A stretch of DNA of 64,000 bases. Origin: Tropicimonas sp. IMCC34043 (GTDB lineage: Bacteria > Pseudomonadota > Alphaproteobacteria > Rhodobacterales > Rhodobacteraceae). The notes beneath the pieces were generated by a model, which worked only from the letters and a program-made list of their open reading frames with translations, searched no databases and had not been told where the DNA came from. The stretch's first letter is position 1. Every line of letters starts with the position of its first letter. The stretch spans positions 310,001 to 374,000 of the forward strand of contig NZ_QMEK01000002.1 in assembly GCF_003390845.1 (NCBI RefSeq), in the 5' to 3' direction. Made by a program: the position numbers and the translations under genes. Positions 24,769-34,074 of the stretch are shown piece by piece.

Positions 24769-25419
24769 TCAGGCCACATCGAACCGGTCGAGCAGAAGGG
24801 CAACAGCCCAACCGACGACGAATCCGCCGAGGTGGGTCTGCCAGGCGACCCCGGTCGAGAAGGAAAAGTACATGACGAGGTTGATCCCGATCAGGAAGGC
24901 GATCAGTTGCCAGGTGGCGCGGATCGAGGCCATCGTGTCGGACTGCGCGGTCCAGGCCCAGCCGACCAGCGCGCCCGCCAGTCCGAACAAGGCCCCCGAG
25001 GCACCGACCATGGGCACGTTATCCGCCGCGAGCATCCCATAGACGCCGGCCCCGCAGATCATCGAGGTGACATAGATTGCAACGAACCCCAGCGCGCCGA
25101 TCCGTGCGATCACCACTCGACCGAGAGAGCGCAGCGTGATCATGTTGAAGGCCAGGTGCAGAAGACCGCCGTGCAGAAAGCCGTAGGTCAAGAACATCGT
25201 CCAGGGCTGCCACGGGAACGCCGGCCTCCAGTTCTGGAGTAGTCCTGGCCAGAAGGCACCGTATTCGTAGAAGACATAGCGCAGTCGCGGCCACGGCAGC
25301 AGCCCGAAATCGGACAGCGACAGCGCGGCCTCTATTGCGATGCAGGTCACGATCAACGCGGAAAGAATCGCGTTGCCGGCAGCTTCGGTCGTCTGGTTTT
25401 GTTCGTCACCATGAGCCAT
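24769..25419 (-). CDS. Rhomboid-family intramembrane serine protease
   Basis: 216 residues with six predicted membrane helices. The catalytic dyad is visible: Ser141 in GASGALFGLAG and His196 in HLGGFVVG, with the first-loop motif HGGLLHLAFNM at 83-93 that holds the oxyanion Asn and conserved His. It cleaves membrane helices; the substrate is unknown. It lies between the rhamnose and exopolysaccharide genes on the same strand. No clear ribosome binding site precedes ATG 25419. It does not show features that would mark it as a rhombosortase, though a sorting-tail protein occurs at 1644. Confidence 0.9.
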   Translation of the reverse strand: MAHGDEQNQTTEAAGNAILSALIVTCIAIEAALSLSDFGLLPWPRLRYVFYEYGAFWPGLLQNWRPAFPWQPWTMFLTYGFLHGGLLHLAFNMITLRSLGRVVIARIGALGFVAIYVTSMICGAGVYGMLAADNVPMVGASGALFGLAGALVGWAWTAQSDTMASIRATWQLIAFLIGINLVMYFSFSTGVAWQTHLGGFVVGWAVALLLDRFDVA

Positions 25420-25566
25420 GTTCGGATCAATGATGGTTCAGATCGGCGGCGACAAGCCGAATGCGCGCACTACAATTCACTTTGCCGGGCAAAGCACCCT
25501 GCGGCCGCCCCAGTTTCGGGGCGTCGCAGTGGCGGTATCGGGCGACGTCTGGTTGCCGCCTGTGCA

Positions 25567-26979
25567 CTAGGGCCGGAAAGAAAAGCGGCGGCCAAAGGTT
25601 GCGAAGACGACGTTCTCGGTGGTCAGTTTATCATTGTCGTTGCTGTAGTTGTGCCGATAGCCGGTAATCAGTTGCCAGTCCTCGGTCAGGTCGTGGAAAT
25701 AGTCGACGGTGAGTCCCGCCTGTTGATAATCGTTGGTGTCTCCGCTCAGTCCCTCGGAAGCGGCAAGGTTCAGCGCAACATTGAACCCCGAGGCGTTCGT
25801 GACCTCTTGACGGTATCCGAACCGAAGCGACGAGTTCAGCACTTCCTCATCCTCGTCGTTGACGCGAATGGACTGCTTGAACGTCATATTGACCTGCGAG
25901 CGTTTAAATTCGCGCAGCCAGTCGACATTGCCGCCCGGAAAGATATCGCCATTCTCGGTACTGGTGGCACCGAGTGCAAAAGCGAGCACACCGGCCCTGG
26001 TCTCGAAGCGGCGCCCGAACAAGAGCGTGTTGATCAGCCCGGTCGTCTCCAGCCGGCTGTTGAAGGATGCCGTGATCGCACCGTTGGGGCGAGCTTCCTG
26101 CAACTGAAACTCGAATACCGGCCGCTCGATCGTGGTGGTCTTGCGCTCGCCGCTTACCGTCTCTGTCGTCTCGTTCCGCCCATAGCTCAGTGTCGTGCGG
26201 AACGACAGTGTGGGGTTCACATATCCTTCAAGTCCGATACCAGCAGAGGTCGTGGTCCAGTCCGGCTTTGTGTCGGAGATATTGTCCTGATCGTAGTAGT
26301 TGGCCAACACCAGCAGAGCGAGGGTCTGGGACAACTCGAAGCTGAACTGTACGCCGATATCTGTCCTGTCGTTGTTCGAAAGGTTCGAATTCGTCGTGTC
26401 GTGATAGCGATTCTGGATATAGCCGAGGCCACCGATGAAGTTGATCGGTCCGTTGCGGCCCAACTCCAGATCGGCCCCCAAGCTCAACTGGTCCCGAGTG
26501 CCGCTATCGATGATCAGGTCGCTGCTGGTCAGGTCCTCGTCGCTGTTGACGCGAAACGAGTTGTCGGTCTGGTCATAGCGGGCGGTCAGCCCCAGCTTGG
26601 CATCCTTCGACTCCTTGCCATAGGCAAGTTCGACGAACGGGTCCTTGAAATCATAGTTCTCGTTGTCCGGAGAATTCGCGAAGGACCCGATGTTCAGGAC
26701 CCCGCCGGTTGCGAATGCGAACGAGGATCCCTTGGTCTGGCTGCTGTAGCCCAACTCGAAATCGTTGTTCCAGTAGAACGAGTTTCCGGTGGGCTCTTCG
26801 ATCGAATAATAGTTGTCGTTGCCGACCGCGCCAGTGACCAGGTCAAGATAGAACTCGGAACCGGTCCGGCCGGCCTCCTGTGCGGTGGCCGCAGTCGCGG
26901 AAATGGCGGCGACAAGGGCGAGGCCCGTACGGCTACGGGACGCCGTGAACGTCGGACGCTGATCGCTGATGAAGGACAT
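25567..26979 (-). CDS. Outer-membrane beta-barrel protein of an exopolysaccharide locus
   Basis: 470 residues. ATG 26979 (MSFISDQRP) is preferred over the GTG at 26997 because GAGGTG lies at good spacing. A signal peptide ends near ATAATAQ. The rest is a run of amphipathic strands with many aromatic and Asn/Asp residues (TARYDQTDNSFRV, LSLGADLELGRN, TSAGIGLEGYVNP) and ends in Phe-Arg-Pro (RFSFRP), close to the usual C-terminal aromatic of outer-membrane barrels. Barrels of this type accompany Wza-like proteins in Rhodobacterales polysaccharide loci and may be the outer-membrane exit or a surface component. AT content appears higher than in neighbours. Confidence 0.75.
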   Translation of the reverse strand: MSFISDQRPTFTASRSRTGLALVAAISATAATAQEAGRTGSEFYLDLVTGAVGNDNYYSIEEPTGNSFYWNNDFELGYSSQTKGSSFAFATGGVLNIGSFANSPDNENYDFKDPFVELAYGKESKDAKLGLTARYDQTDNSFRVNSDEDLTSSDLIIDSGTRDQLSLGADLELGRNGPINFIGGLGYIQNRYHDTTNSNLSNNDRTDIGVQFSFELSQTLALLVLANYYDQDNISDTKPDWTTTSAGIGLEGYVNPTLSFRTTLSYGRNETTETVSGERKTTTIERPVFEFQLQEARPNGAITASFNSRLETTGLINTLLFGRRFETRAGVLAFALGATSTENGDIFPGGNVDWLREFKRSQVNMTFKQSIRVNDEDEEVLNSSLRFGYRQEVTNASGFNVALNLAASEGLSGDTNDYQQAGLTVDYFHDLTEDWQLITGYRHNYSNDNDKLTTENVVFATFGRRFSFRP

Positions 26980-26993
26980 TTCGCGCACCTCGG

Positions 26994-27602
26994 TCACTCG
27001 AACAGGCGACGCTCCGGAATCAGAACGATATCACCCTCGACGAGGACCGGATCGGTCGAGACCTGGGCGCCCTGCGAAATGGCGCGATAGTTGATCTTGA
27101 ACATCCGCTGCCGGCCCGTCTTCGGGTCGGTGCGGCGAAGCTGCAGCCGTTTCGTGGCGGCAAACTTGGTGAATCCGCCACTCTGCGACAGAAGTTGCAG
27201 GAACGTGGTCCCGGGGGTAACGGCCTTGGGGCCTGGTTCGTTCACTTCGCCGACCAGATAGACGACATAGGAATTGGGATCTGTGCTGGCCGTGGTCTCG
27301 ACGTCCGACAGGCCGACGACCGAGACATAGACCGTGGGCGTCACCGAAAAGTTGCTGCCGATCCGGCTGGTGATTGCGCGCTCCAACTGTTCGGCGGTGC
27401 GGCCACCGGCACGTACCGTACCGGCCATGGGGAAGTTGACGGTGCCGTCGGGTAGAACAAGCACCTGCCGGTTCAGCGTGGTATCTTCGAGGACCTCGAC
27501 GGCCAACGTGTCGCCGGGCTGAATCTGATACACGCCTTGCGCTTGCGCGGTGCCGAAGCCGAACACCAAAGCGATTAGAACGAAAACGATCCTTGCGATC
27601 AT
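26994..27602 (-). CDS. Wza-like polysaccharide export protein
   Basis: 202 residues with a signal peptide ending TAQAQ. A Poly_export domain starts at YQIQPGDTLAVEVLEDT, with LPDGTVNFPMAGTVRAGGRT, followed by an SLBB-type domain (VYLVGEVNEPGPKAVTPGTTFLQLL, shown in part) and QLRRTDPKTGR. No lipobox Cys is visible, so it is periplasmic or a short channel subunit rather than a full Wza lipoprotein. ATG 27602 is chosen for the upstream GAGGG; another start at 27626 is possible. The stop overlaps a GTG of the barrel gene frame. Confidence 0.88.
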   Translation of the reverse strand: MIARIVFVLIALVFGFGTAQAQGVYQIQPGDTLAVEVLEDTTLNRQVLVLPDGTVNFPMAGTVRAGGRTAEQLERAITSRIGSNFSVTPTVYVSVVGLSDVETTASTDPNSYVVYLVGEVNEPGPKAVTPGTTFLQLLSQSGGFTKFAATKRLQLRRTDPKTGRQRMFKINYRAISQGAQVSTDPVLVEGDIVLIPERRLFE

Positions 27603-28051
27603 TCTGCCACCCTCGTCTTGTTCCATTTCGTTCGCCCAGAGACATACCGATCCTTCCCGGATCGAAGCCTGAGCATCGTTAGCCGGACTATATCAGGCCA
27701 AGGGGCTTGGCGAAGGTTTTCAGCCAGATCCTGCGCTTAAGCCCGATAGTGTTGCATTATCGAAGCTTTCCGATGCGGCTGCATGGGATCTCGACGTGCA
27801 CTGGTATGGGGTGTGGTCGAGCCGTTCGATGTCGCGCGCTGCCTGCGTCGTCAAGCTCTGGCGCCCTAGGGTCGAACCTTGCTGACAGGTCGGCGCGTTC
27901 GGGCCAAAGGGGAAGGACGCCTGCAGCCAATCTCTTGTCACGTAAAAGGCGCGACGGTCAATTCCGGCCGCGCCCAGACACTCTCATCGAAAATCCGTTT
28001 TCAAAACAGCGTGGACCGTTCCCCGGCCCGCGCGGCGCCGTCGCTTGAAGT
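27603..28051. other. Intergenic region upstream of the Wza-like gene
   Basis: In 449 bases between the sugar transferase and the export gene (both leftward) no recognisable protein is seen in any frame. It contains the promoter/operator candidate at 27687-27711. The exopolysaccharide genes are therefore probably at least two transcription units. Confidence 0.45.
27687..27711 (-). promoter_or_regulatory. Possible promoter -10 with adjacent palindrome
   Basis: On the minus strand, TATAGT (27692-27687) is a good -10. Immediately upstream, GCCAAGGGGCTTGGC at 27697-27711 is a 6-bp inverted repeat with a 3-base centre that would occupy the promoter spacer, as an operator would. The -35 side is weak. 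Confidence 0.35.
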
Positions 28052-28732
28052 TCAGACACCCGATCCGCGGAGCACAACGTTGACCGTGCGCATCAGGATC
28101 GAGAAGTCTACGCCGAACGACGATTTCCTCGCATAGAAATTGTCATAGGCGGCGCGACCGGAGAAGCTCGACTCATTGCGGCCGTGAATTTGCCAGGCGC
28201 CGGTGATCCCGGGGCGGAACCGATAGTAGGCGGTGCCGGGATAAAGGTCCTGCTGGCTGACAAGCATGGGACGCGGTCCGACCAGTGACATGTCGGCAGT
28301 CATGACGTTCCAAAGTTGGGGCAGTTCGTCCAGCGATGTACGGCGCAGCAAACGGCCAATTGCCGTTACGCGGGGATCATGACGAAGCTTCTGCGAAACC
28401 CGCCATTCCTCGGCGAGCTCCGGGTCCGCTGCAAGCAGCTTTCCAAGCTTTTCTTCGGCGTCGGGAACCATGGTCCGGAGCTTGACCATGCGAAATTTTC
28501 GACCGTCCCGACCGACACGGTCCTGAAAGAAGAATGGGGACGCTCCGTCCAGAGCGACAAGCGCCGCCAAGGCGGCGACGACGGGAACCCAGATTGGGGC
28601 GGTCAAAAGGACAAGCGCCAGATCGAACGCGCGCTTGACCCCGCGCAAATAGACACTGTTGGCCCAGGCCGCCGTCGTCCGGCCAAGATTGGACGTCATC
28701 TGATCTGAGGATACTGATACTGTCGCATTCAT
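28052..28732 (-). CDS. Undecaprenyl-phosphate sugar phosphotransferase (ExoY/WcaJ C-terminal type)
   Basis: 226 residues. Transfers a sugar-1-phosphate to undecaprenyl phosphate to start exopolysaccharide repeat assembly at the inner membrane. It has the short ExoY form with one N-terminal hydrophobic segment (RAFDLALVLLTAPIWVPVV), then FFFQDRVGRDGRKFRMVKLR, RTSLDELPQLWNV, DMSLVGPRPM and a C-terminal PGITGAWQIHGR. ATG 28732 is chosen for the upstream CGGAG; a longer frame starts at 28798. It lies divergent from motB. Confidence 0.92.
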   Translation of the reverse strand: MNATVSVSSDQMTSNLGRTTAAWANSVYLRGVKRAFDLALVLLTAPIWVPVVAALAALVALDGASPFFFQDRVGRDGRKFRMVKLRTMVPDAEEKLGKLLAADPELAEEWRVSQKLRHDPRVTAIGRLLRRTSLDELPQLWNVMTADMSLVGPRPMLVSQQDLYPGTAYYRFRPGITGAWQIHGRNESSFSGRAAYDNFYARKSSFGVDFSILMRTVNVVLRGSGV

Positions 28733-29084
28733 CGCGAATACTCCGAACAAAGAAAACTGCTCAAGCTGCGCGCGCTCACTGCCCGGCCTGAACCTCATAG
28801 GAGCCGATACGATCAGCTTCCGAACATGATGTATGACCTAACGTCGTTAAGGACTCGCTACTGAGGGAGCCAGAAAGGACGAAACAAAGAACACGTGGCA
28901 CTCCTAAATCGGTTTCGAAGCCTCGGCAACAGTTTTGATGCAGTTTCATTGTTAACTGTTGTAAAGTTCGTGTGCGTTTTTGTCAGAGCTGCCGGTGCGT
29001 CGGCATTTCCCGGGCGGGGATCGGTCAACGTTTCATTCATGCGTAGTCGCTACAGCGGATCAGGGTGTCCAACGAGGTCGTGGC
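28733..29084. other. Divergent promoter region between the sugar transferase and motB
   Basis: 352 bases without a gene. The centre (about 28900-28985) is AT-rich (GTTAACTGTTGTAAAG) and must contain promoters for both sides, but no hexamer pair is convincing. No standard CtrA spacing (TTAA-N7-TTAA) was found here. Confidence 0.4.
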
Positions 29085-29903
29085 ATGAGCGTCGGAACAA
29101 ACGCGCCGGTCATCATCAAACGGAAGAAGGTCATCGCGGGCGATGGCCACCATGGCGGGGCGTGGAAGGTTGCCTATGCCGATTTCGTCACCGCCATGAT
29201 GGCATTCTTCCTCTTGATGTGGCTGCTGAATGCGACGACGGAAAAGCAGCGCAAGGGGATCGCGGACTATTTCTCGCCGACGATCCCGCTGAACCGCGTC
29301 TCCGGCGGCGGCGATGGCAGCCTCGGCGGCGACAGCGTGTTTACCGAGGACACGCTGGCTCAGAACGGCATCGGTGCCTCGAACCGGAATCCGGCCAGAC
29401 GCGAGGCTGGCGCTTCGGGCCAGTCTGTCAGCAACGACGAAAAGACGTTCCGCGAAATGGAGAAAATGCTGCTCGGCGGCGGCGGCGAGAGCATGGTCAC
29501 GCGCAATGCGTTGCGACACATCGTGACCCGGGTGACCGACGAGGGGCTCGTCGTGGAACTTTTCTCGACCGAGGATGAACCCTTGTTCGAGGTCGATACC
29601 GCGGACCCCACACCGATCCTGCGAGAGCTGGTGGCGATGGTTGGCCGAGTGTTCTCGCTGACGCGCAACGAGGTGGCGATCAAGGGCCACAGCCGGTCCT
29701 ATGCTCTGGTGTTGCGCGACAACCCGGTCTGGGATCGTTCCGTCGAACGCGCCGAGGAAACCCGCGTGCTGCTGACCGGCCCGTTTCCGTCCGAACGTGT
29801 GGAAAGGGTCAGCGGCCATGCCGATCACGATCTCGCCGTCGAGAATCCGATGTCGGTGCGCAACGATCGGCTGGAACTGGTCCTGCTGCGCTCGGATCTC
29901 TAG
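29085..29903 (+). CDS. motB: Flagellar stator protein MotB
   Basis: 272 residues. Binds peptidoglycan and anchors the proton-driven stator with MotA. The single membrane helix follows KVAYADFVTAMMAFFLLMWL; Asp33 is the proton-carrying residue. The periplasmic part holds an OmpA-like domain with IKGHSRSY, a WDRSVERAEETRVLL helix and ERVSGHADHD. ATG 29085 gives the usual short cytoplasmic N-terminus. It lies far from motA (43083) and on the opposite strand, an arrangement typical of scattered Rhodobacterales flagellar loci. Confidence 0.93.
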   Translation: MSVGTNAPVIIKRKKVIAGDGHHGGAWKVAYADFVTAMMAFFLLMWLLNATTEKQRKGIADYFSPTIPLNRVSGGGDGSLGGDSVFTEDTLAQNGIGASNRNPARREAGASGQSVSNDEKTFREMEKMLLGGGGESMVTRNALRHIVTRVTDEGLVVELFSTEDEPLFEVDTADPTPILRELVAMVGRVFSLTRNEVAIKGHSRSYALVLRDNPVWDRSVERAEETRVLLTGPFPSERVERVSGHADHDLAVENPMSVRNDRLELVLLRSDL

Positions 29904-30288
29904 GGCCACAGGTCCCTTTGCACGGAAAGTTGCGAAGGGGGGGCGGCACCGTCTGGCTTTGACCAGGAGTGGCTCGCCGAGACGCCATGCCGGGAACGCG
30001 TTCCGCGCTTCGAGAAATCCATCGGACAGGGGCAACGCGATTGACAGCAGATCTGCCGTAAAGCCCTGCAGGCCCTGCGTGGAGGTCGCGGGACCCGGGC
30101 CGTCACCCCGATGGTCGAAATTGGTCACTTCCGGTCCCGCCCGAGCCTGCTTTCGCACCCCGAAAACCGCCAGCGCCCATCTCGGCACTGCCACGAGTGC
30201 CAGAGCCGGGTCTGCGTTAGTCCGGCATTAAAGGGAAGGCGCCCATAGTGCCGCCGACTCGGGTTGCAAACTCTGAAAGGGCGTTGCC
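29904..30288. other. Intergenic region between motB and flgE
   Basis: 385 bases in which no frame gives a recognisable protein. The last 75 bases carry a CtrA-like site, and a ribosome binding site (GAAAGGGCG) precedes flgE. flgE therefore probably has its own promoter. Confidence 0.45.
30217..30231. promoter_or_regulatory. CtrA-like site upstream of flgE
   Basis: TTAG-N7-TTAA matches seven of eight fixed positions of the CtrA recognition sequence TTAA-N7-TTAA. It lies 57 bases before ATG 30289. CtrA controls flagellar genes in many alphaproteobacteria; its use here is inference. Confidence 0.45.
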
Positions 30289-31596
30289 ATGACCATCTCT
30301 TCCTCGCTGAATGCCGGTGTGGCCGGGCTTTCCGTCAACGCCACCAAGCTGGCCACAATCTCGGACAACATCGCCAATTCATCAACATACGGCTACAAGC
30401 GCAGCGAGACGACATTTCATTCCCTGGTCACCGGGGACGGCGAGGGCAGCTATTCCGCCGGTGGCGTGCGTGCCACGACATCCCGCGCGATCGACCAGTC
30501 AGGACCCATCATCACAACCTCGAATGCCACTGACCTTGCGGTTCGCGGCCGAGGGTTCCTGCCGGTGACAAAGGCGACGGCACTCGGCGGGTCTGGCAAC
30601 GTGCCGATGCTCCTGACGACCACCGGGTCGTTCAGAACCGACGAGAACGGCTATCTTCGCACCCAATCCGGTCTGGTCCTGCTCGGCTGGCCGGCCAGCG
30701 CCGATGGCACCATCCCGAACTATCCTCGCGACACTGCCGATGCGCTGCAGCCCGTCCAGATCAGCCTCAACCAGCTTGCGGGGGAGCCCACGACCGAGAT
30801 GTCGGTCGGTCTGAACCTTCCTGCAACCGCGACCGAATATGGCGCAACGGGCGACACGCTGTCCTTGCCGGTCGAATACTTCGACAGCATGGCGGCGTCG
30901 CAATCCCTGGTTTTCTCCTATACGCCAAGCCTCCCCTCCGCAGCGACAGATCCCGCGACCAACACCTGGACACTGACCATCACCGATTCCGCCCAGGCGG
31001 GTGCGACGGTCGCGCAATATGACTTTGTGTTCGACAATGCCGCGACAAGCGGCGGCACATTGCTGTCGGTCACGACCACAGGGGTCGATACCTACGATCC
31101 GGTTGCAGGAACGATCGAAGTCCCGGTTGCCAACGGATCTATCACGGTCAAGATCGGGGCCCTTGGCACCGGCGATGTGACGTCTCAGCTCTCCGATCGG
31201 TTCGTTCCGACCACGATCGCCAAGAACGGCGCACCGGTCAGCGCGATGACGTCGATCGAAGTCGACGAGAACGGCTATGTCCTGGCGAATTTCGAAAACG
31301 GAACCACCAGGACGCTCTATCAGGTTCCGCTGGTGGACGTCGCCAACCCGAACGGCCTCAACGCCATGGACAGTCAGACGTATCAGGCCACCCGCGACAG
31401 CGGATCCTTCTTTCTGTGGGACGCGGGCGATGGCCCTGTCGGCGATCTCGTGGGCTATGCTCTTGAGGAATCCGCCACCGACGTCGCCAGCGAACTGACC
31501 GACCTGATCCGCACCCAGCGCGCCTATTCCTCGAACGCCAAGGTCATTCAGACCGTGGACGAAATGCTGCAGGAAACCACGAACATCAAGCGTTGA
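30289..31596 (+). CDS. flgE: Flagellar hook protein FlgE
   Basis: 435 residues, exported through the flagellar apparatus and polymerised as the hook. The N-terminus (SLNAGVAGLSVNATKLATIS, DNIANSSTYGYKRSE) and C-terminus (DLIRTQRAYSSNAKVIQTVD) are the paired coiled-coil segments of axial proteins, with TDLAVRGRGFLPV as the hook/rod signature. The C-terminal half contains DENGYVLANFENGTT. It opens the flgE-flgK-flgL-flgI operon, 24 bases before flgK. Confidence 0.94.
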   Translation: MTISSSLNAGVAGLSVNATKLATISDNIANSSTYGYKRSETTFHSLVTGDGEGSYSAGGVRATTSRAIDQSGPIITTSNATDLAVRGRGFLPVTKATALGGSGNVPMLLTTTGSFRTDENGYLRTQSGLVLLGWPASADGTIPNYPRDTADALQPVQISLNQLAGEPTTEMSVGLNLPATATEYGATGDTLSLPVEYFDSMAASQSLVFSYTPSLPSAATDPATNTWTLTITDSAQAGATVAQYDFVFDNAATSGGTLLSVTTTGVDTYDPVAGTIEVPVANGSITVKIGALGTGDVTSQLSDRFVPTTIAKNGAPVSAMTSIEVDENGYVLANFENGTTRTLYQVPLVDVANPNGLNAMDSQTYQATRDSGSFFLWDAGDGPVGDLVGYALEESATDVASELTDLIRTQRAYSSNAKVIQTVDEMLQETTNIKR

Positions 31597-31620
31597 GGCA
31601 CTGCGAAGGAGACGTAAAGG

Positions 31621-33066
31621 ATGACCCTGTCGAGCTCAATGGCCAATGCCCTGTCCGGCCTCACCGCGGCGTCGCGCGCCGTCGACGTCGTGTCCAGCAA
31701 CGTCGCCAATGCCATGACCGACGGCTATGCCAGACGGGAATTGTCGCTGTCGGCGCGTCAATCCGGCGGCGTGATCATCGATGGCGTGAGCCGTGCAGTC
31801 GACGATCGGGTAACGTCGGATCGACGCGAGGCAGAGGCAGGCCTCTCCAATGCGGGCCTCCTGGCGGATGCCTGGCTGGGTATCGAGGAGGCGATAGGCT
31901 ATCCGACCGAAAACGGATCGCTCGCCGATCGGATCGATCAGCTCGATACGGCACTGATCTCTGCTGCGAGCCGTCCGGACGAAACCGTCCGGCTCGACCA
32001 GGCCGTGTCCGCTGCCGTGTCCGTTGCGGATCAGATCAATTCGGTGGCGAGCGACGTGCAGACACTGCGCCAGCAGGCGGACACCGAGATCGCGACGATG
32101 GTCGGGCAGCTCAACGGCTACCTCGATCAGGTCGAGGATCTGAACAGACAGATCGCGCGGGCCGCAACTTCGGATCGCGACGCCTCGGCACTCCTCGATC
32201 AGCGCCAGGCGATCGTCGATTCGATTTCCGAGATCGTGCCGGTCCGTCAGGCAAGCCGCGTCAACGGACAGGTTGCTCTTTATACTTATGGTGGGGTGGG
32301 GTTGGTCGATGGTCAGGCGGCGACTGTCGCGTTCCAACGATCCGCACAGATAACGCCGTTCGACTCCTATGAGGCGGGCGATCTTTCCGGGATATCGGTG
32401 AACGGCTTTCAGCTTTCGATCGGCGGGTCCTATAACCAGATCAGCGGCGGAAAACTCTCAGCAGCCTTTGAAATTCGCGACCAGATTGCGCCCGGCGCGC
32501 AATCGACGATCGATGCCCTGGCGCGCGACCTGATCGAGCGATTTCAGGACGGGACACTCGACACCAGTCTCACCGCCGGCGACGCCGGGCTGTTCACCGA
32601 TCTCGGAGCGGCGTTCGATCCGACACACGAGACAAATGTGGCCAGTCGCCTTCGGGTGAATGCGGCGGTCAATCCGGAGGCGGGTGGAGACAGTTGGCGG
32701 CTCCGTGACGGTCTCGGCGCGACAAGCGCCGGACCGGTGGGCGATTCCTCGCTGCTTTCGGCACTGGAAATGCGGCTCACCGAACGCGGCGTCGTCCGGT
32801 CCGGGCCATCCGCCGGATTGCCCCGTTCGGTTGCAGACCTTGTCTCCGATTTCCTGTCCGAGGCGGAGGCCAAATACCAGATTTCCGATGGCGAGAAGGC
32901 CTTCCAGAGCGCCAAGGTGGACACTTTGACGACCAAGGAACTGGAAAATGGCGTCGATACCGATGACGAGATGCAGAAGCTGCTTTTGATCGAGCAAGCC
33001 TATGCCGCGAATGCCCGCGTCGTTCAGACCATCGACACCCTCATTCAGCAAATTCTGGAGATCTGA
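31621..33066 (+). CDS. flgK: Hook-filament junction protein FlgK (HAP1)
   Basis: 481 residues. First of the two adaptor rings between hook and filament. The N-terminal axial motif SMANALSGLTAASRAVDVVS with SNVANAMTDGYARRE and the C-terminal EMQKLLLIEQAYAANARVVQ are diagnostic. A coiled-coil region lies near 140-200 (LNGYLDQVEDLNRQIARAA). AAGGAGACG precedes ATG 31621. It is three bases from flgL. Confidence 0.94.
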   Translation: MTLSSSMANALSGLTAASRAVDVVSSNVANAMTDGYARRELSLSARQSGGVIIDGVSRAVDDRVTSDRREAEAGLSNAGLLADAWLGIEEAIGYPTENGSLADRIDQLDTALISAASRPDETVRLDQAVSAAVSVADQINSVASDVQTLRQQADTEIATMVGQLNGYLDQVEDLNRQIARAATSDRDASALLDQRQAIVDSISEIVPVRQASRVNGQVALYTYGGVGLVDGQAATVAFQRSAQITPFDSYEAGDLSGISVNGFQLSIGGSYNQISGGKLSAAFEIRDQIAPGAQSTIDALARDLIERFQDGTLDTSLTAGDAGLFTDLGAAFDPTHETNVASRLRVNAAVNPEAGGDSWRLRDGLGATSAGPVGDSSLLSALEMRLTERGVVRSGPSAGLPRSVADLVSDFLSEAEAKYQISDGEKAFQSAKVDTLTTKELENGVDTDDEMQKLLLIEQAYAANARVVQTIDTLIQQILEI

Positions 33067-33069
33067 ATC

Positions 33070-34074
33070 ATGACCATCACGTCGATCAGCGATCTCGCGT
33101 CGAACCTTCTTCTCCGCAGCAACAGCAGCCGGCTGCGGGGCGACCTGTCGCGTCTGGTCGGCGAGTTGTCGAGCGGCCGGGTCGCTGCGCGCGAGACCGC
33201 CGTGGACGGCAGCTTTCGGGCCGTTTCGGCGATCCAGCAGAGCATTTCCCGCCTCGACGCCTTCAAGATCTCGGCAACCGAAGCCGCCGGGTTTGCCGGT
33301 GCGGTCCAGGACTCGCTCGGTGCGATCCACGATCTGACCTCGGATCTCTCGACCGCATTCATCGCGGCCGGAGGGGCGGGAACGATTACTCAGGCCAGCG
33401 CATTGGCAGAGGAGGCACGCCAGGATTTCACCTTCATCACCAACAAGCTCAACACCCAGTATGCCGGCCGTTCGCTGTTTGCCGGCGCCACGACCGACAG
33501 GGCTGCAGTGATCGACGGCGCCGATATCCTGAACGCGGTGAAGACCGCGGTGTCTGGCGCAACGACGGCAGCGGGTGTGGCTGCGGCCGTCGATGCCTGG
33601 TTTGCTCCGGGCGCGGACTTCGACACAATTGCCTATCTCGGGTCTGACAAACCGCTTGCATCGATGCAGGTTGGATCCGACCGTAGCGTGGCGCTGCAGG
33701 TGACTGCCGCGGACGACGAGTTTCGAGAGATGCTGAAGGGTGCCACTCTGGCGGTTCTGGTCAATGACGGCCCGCTTGTCGGCAACGCCGCTGAACAGAT
33801 GGACCTCGCCCGGCTGGCCGGCAAGACGCTGATTGCCGGAAACGAAGCGCTTCTCGATCTGCGCGCGAGTGTCGGGCTCGTCGAGGAAAGGATCGAGGCC
33901 GCATCCGTCGCCAACGCCAGCGAATCCTCGGCGATGACAACCGCGCTCCTCGCGTTCGTGACCAAGGATGAATTCGACGGGGCGAGCGAGCTCCGGCAGA
34001 TCGAATCGCAGATCGAGATCCTCTATACCCTCACCGCGCGCACATCGGCCCTCCGGCTGACGGATTACCTGTGA
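33070..34074 (+). CDS. flgL: Hook-filament junction protein FlgL (HAP3)
   Basis: 334 residues. Second junction protein, related to flagellin. The N-terminus has the flagellin-like pattern NLLLRSNSSRLRGDLSRLVG followed by ELSSGRVA, and the C-terminus ends in EIQSQIEILYTLTARTSALR-like helical sequence. The middle holds FITNKLNTQYAGRSLFAG, typical of FlgL. It sits between flgK and flgI and overlaps flgI. Confidence 0.9.
   Translation: MTITSISDLASNLLLRSNSSRLRGDLSRLVGELSSGRVAARETAVDGSFRAVSAIQQSISRLDAFKISATEAAGFAGAVQDSLGAIHDLTSDLSTAFIAAGGAGTITQASALAEEARQDFTFITNKLNTQYAGRSLFAGATTDRAAVIDGADILNAVKTAVSGATTAAGVAAAVDAWFAPGADFDTIAYLGSDKPLASMQVGSDRSVALQVTAADDEFREMLKGATLAVLVNDGPLVGNAAEQMDLARLAGKTLIAGNEALLDLRASVGLVEERIEAASVANASESSAMTTALLAFVTKDEFDGASELRQIESQIEILYTLTARTSALRLTDYL

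Noticed and set aside
28900-28985. AT-rich stretch upstream of motB considered as a phage attachment site or origin
   Set aside because: No flanking repeats, integrase gene or DnaA-box cluster; it fits an ordinary divergent promoter region.
30228-30260. Possible sigma-28 promoter before flgE (TAAAGGGA and GCCGCCGA)
   Set aside because: The spacer is 13 rather than 11 bases and the -10 side matches poorly; the overlapping CtrA-like site is a better explanation.
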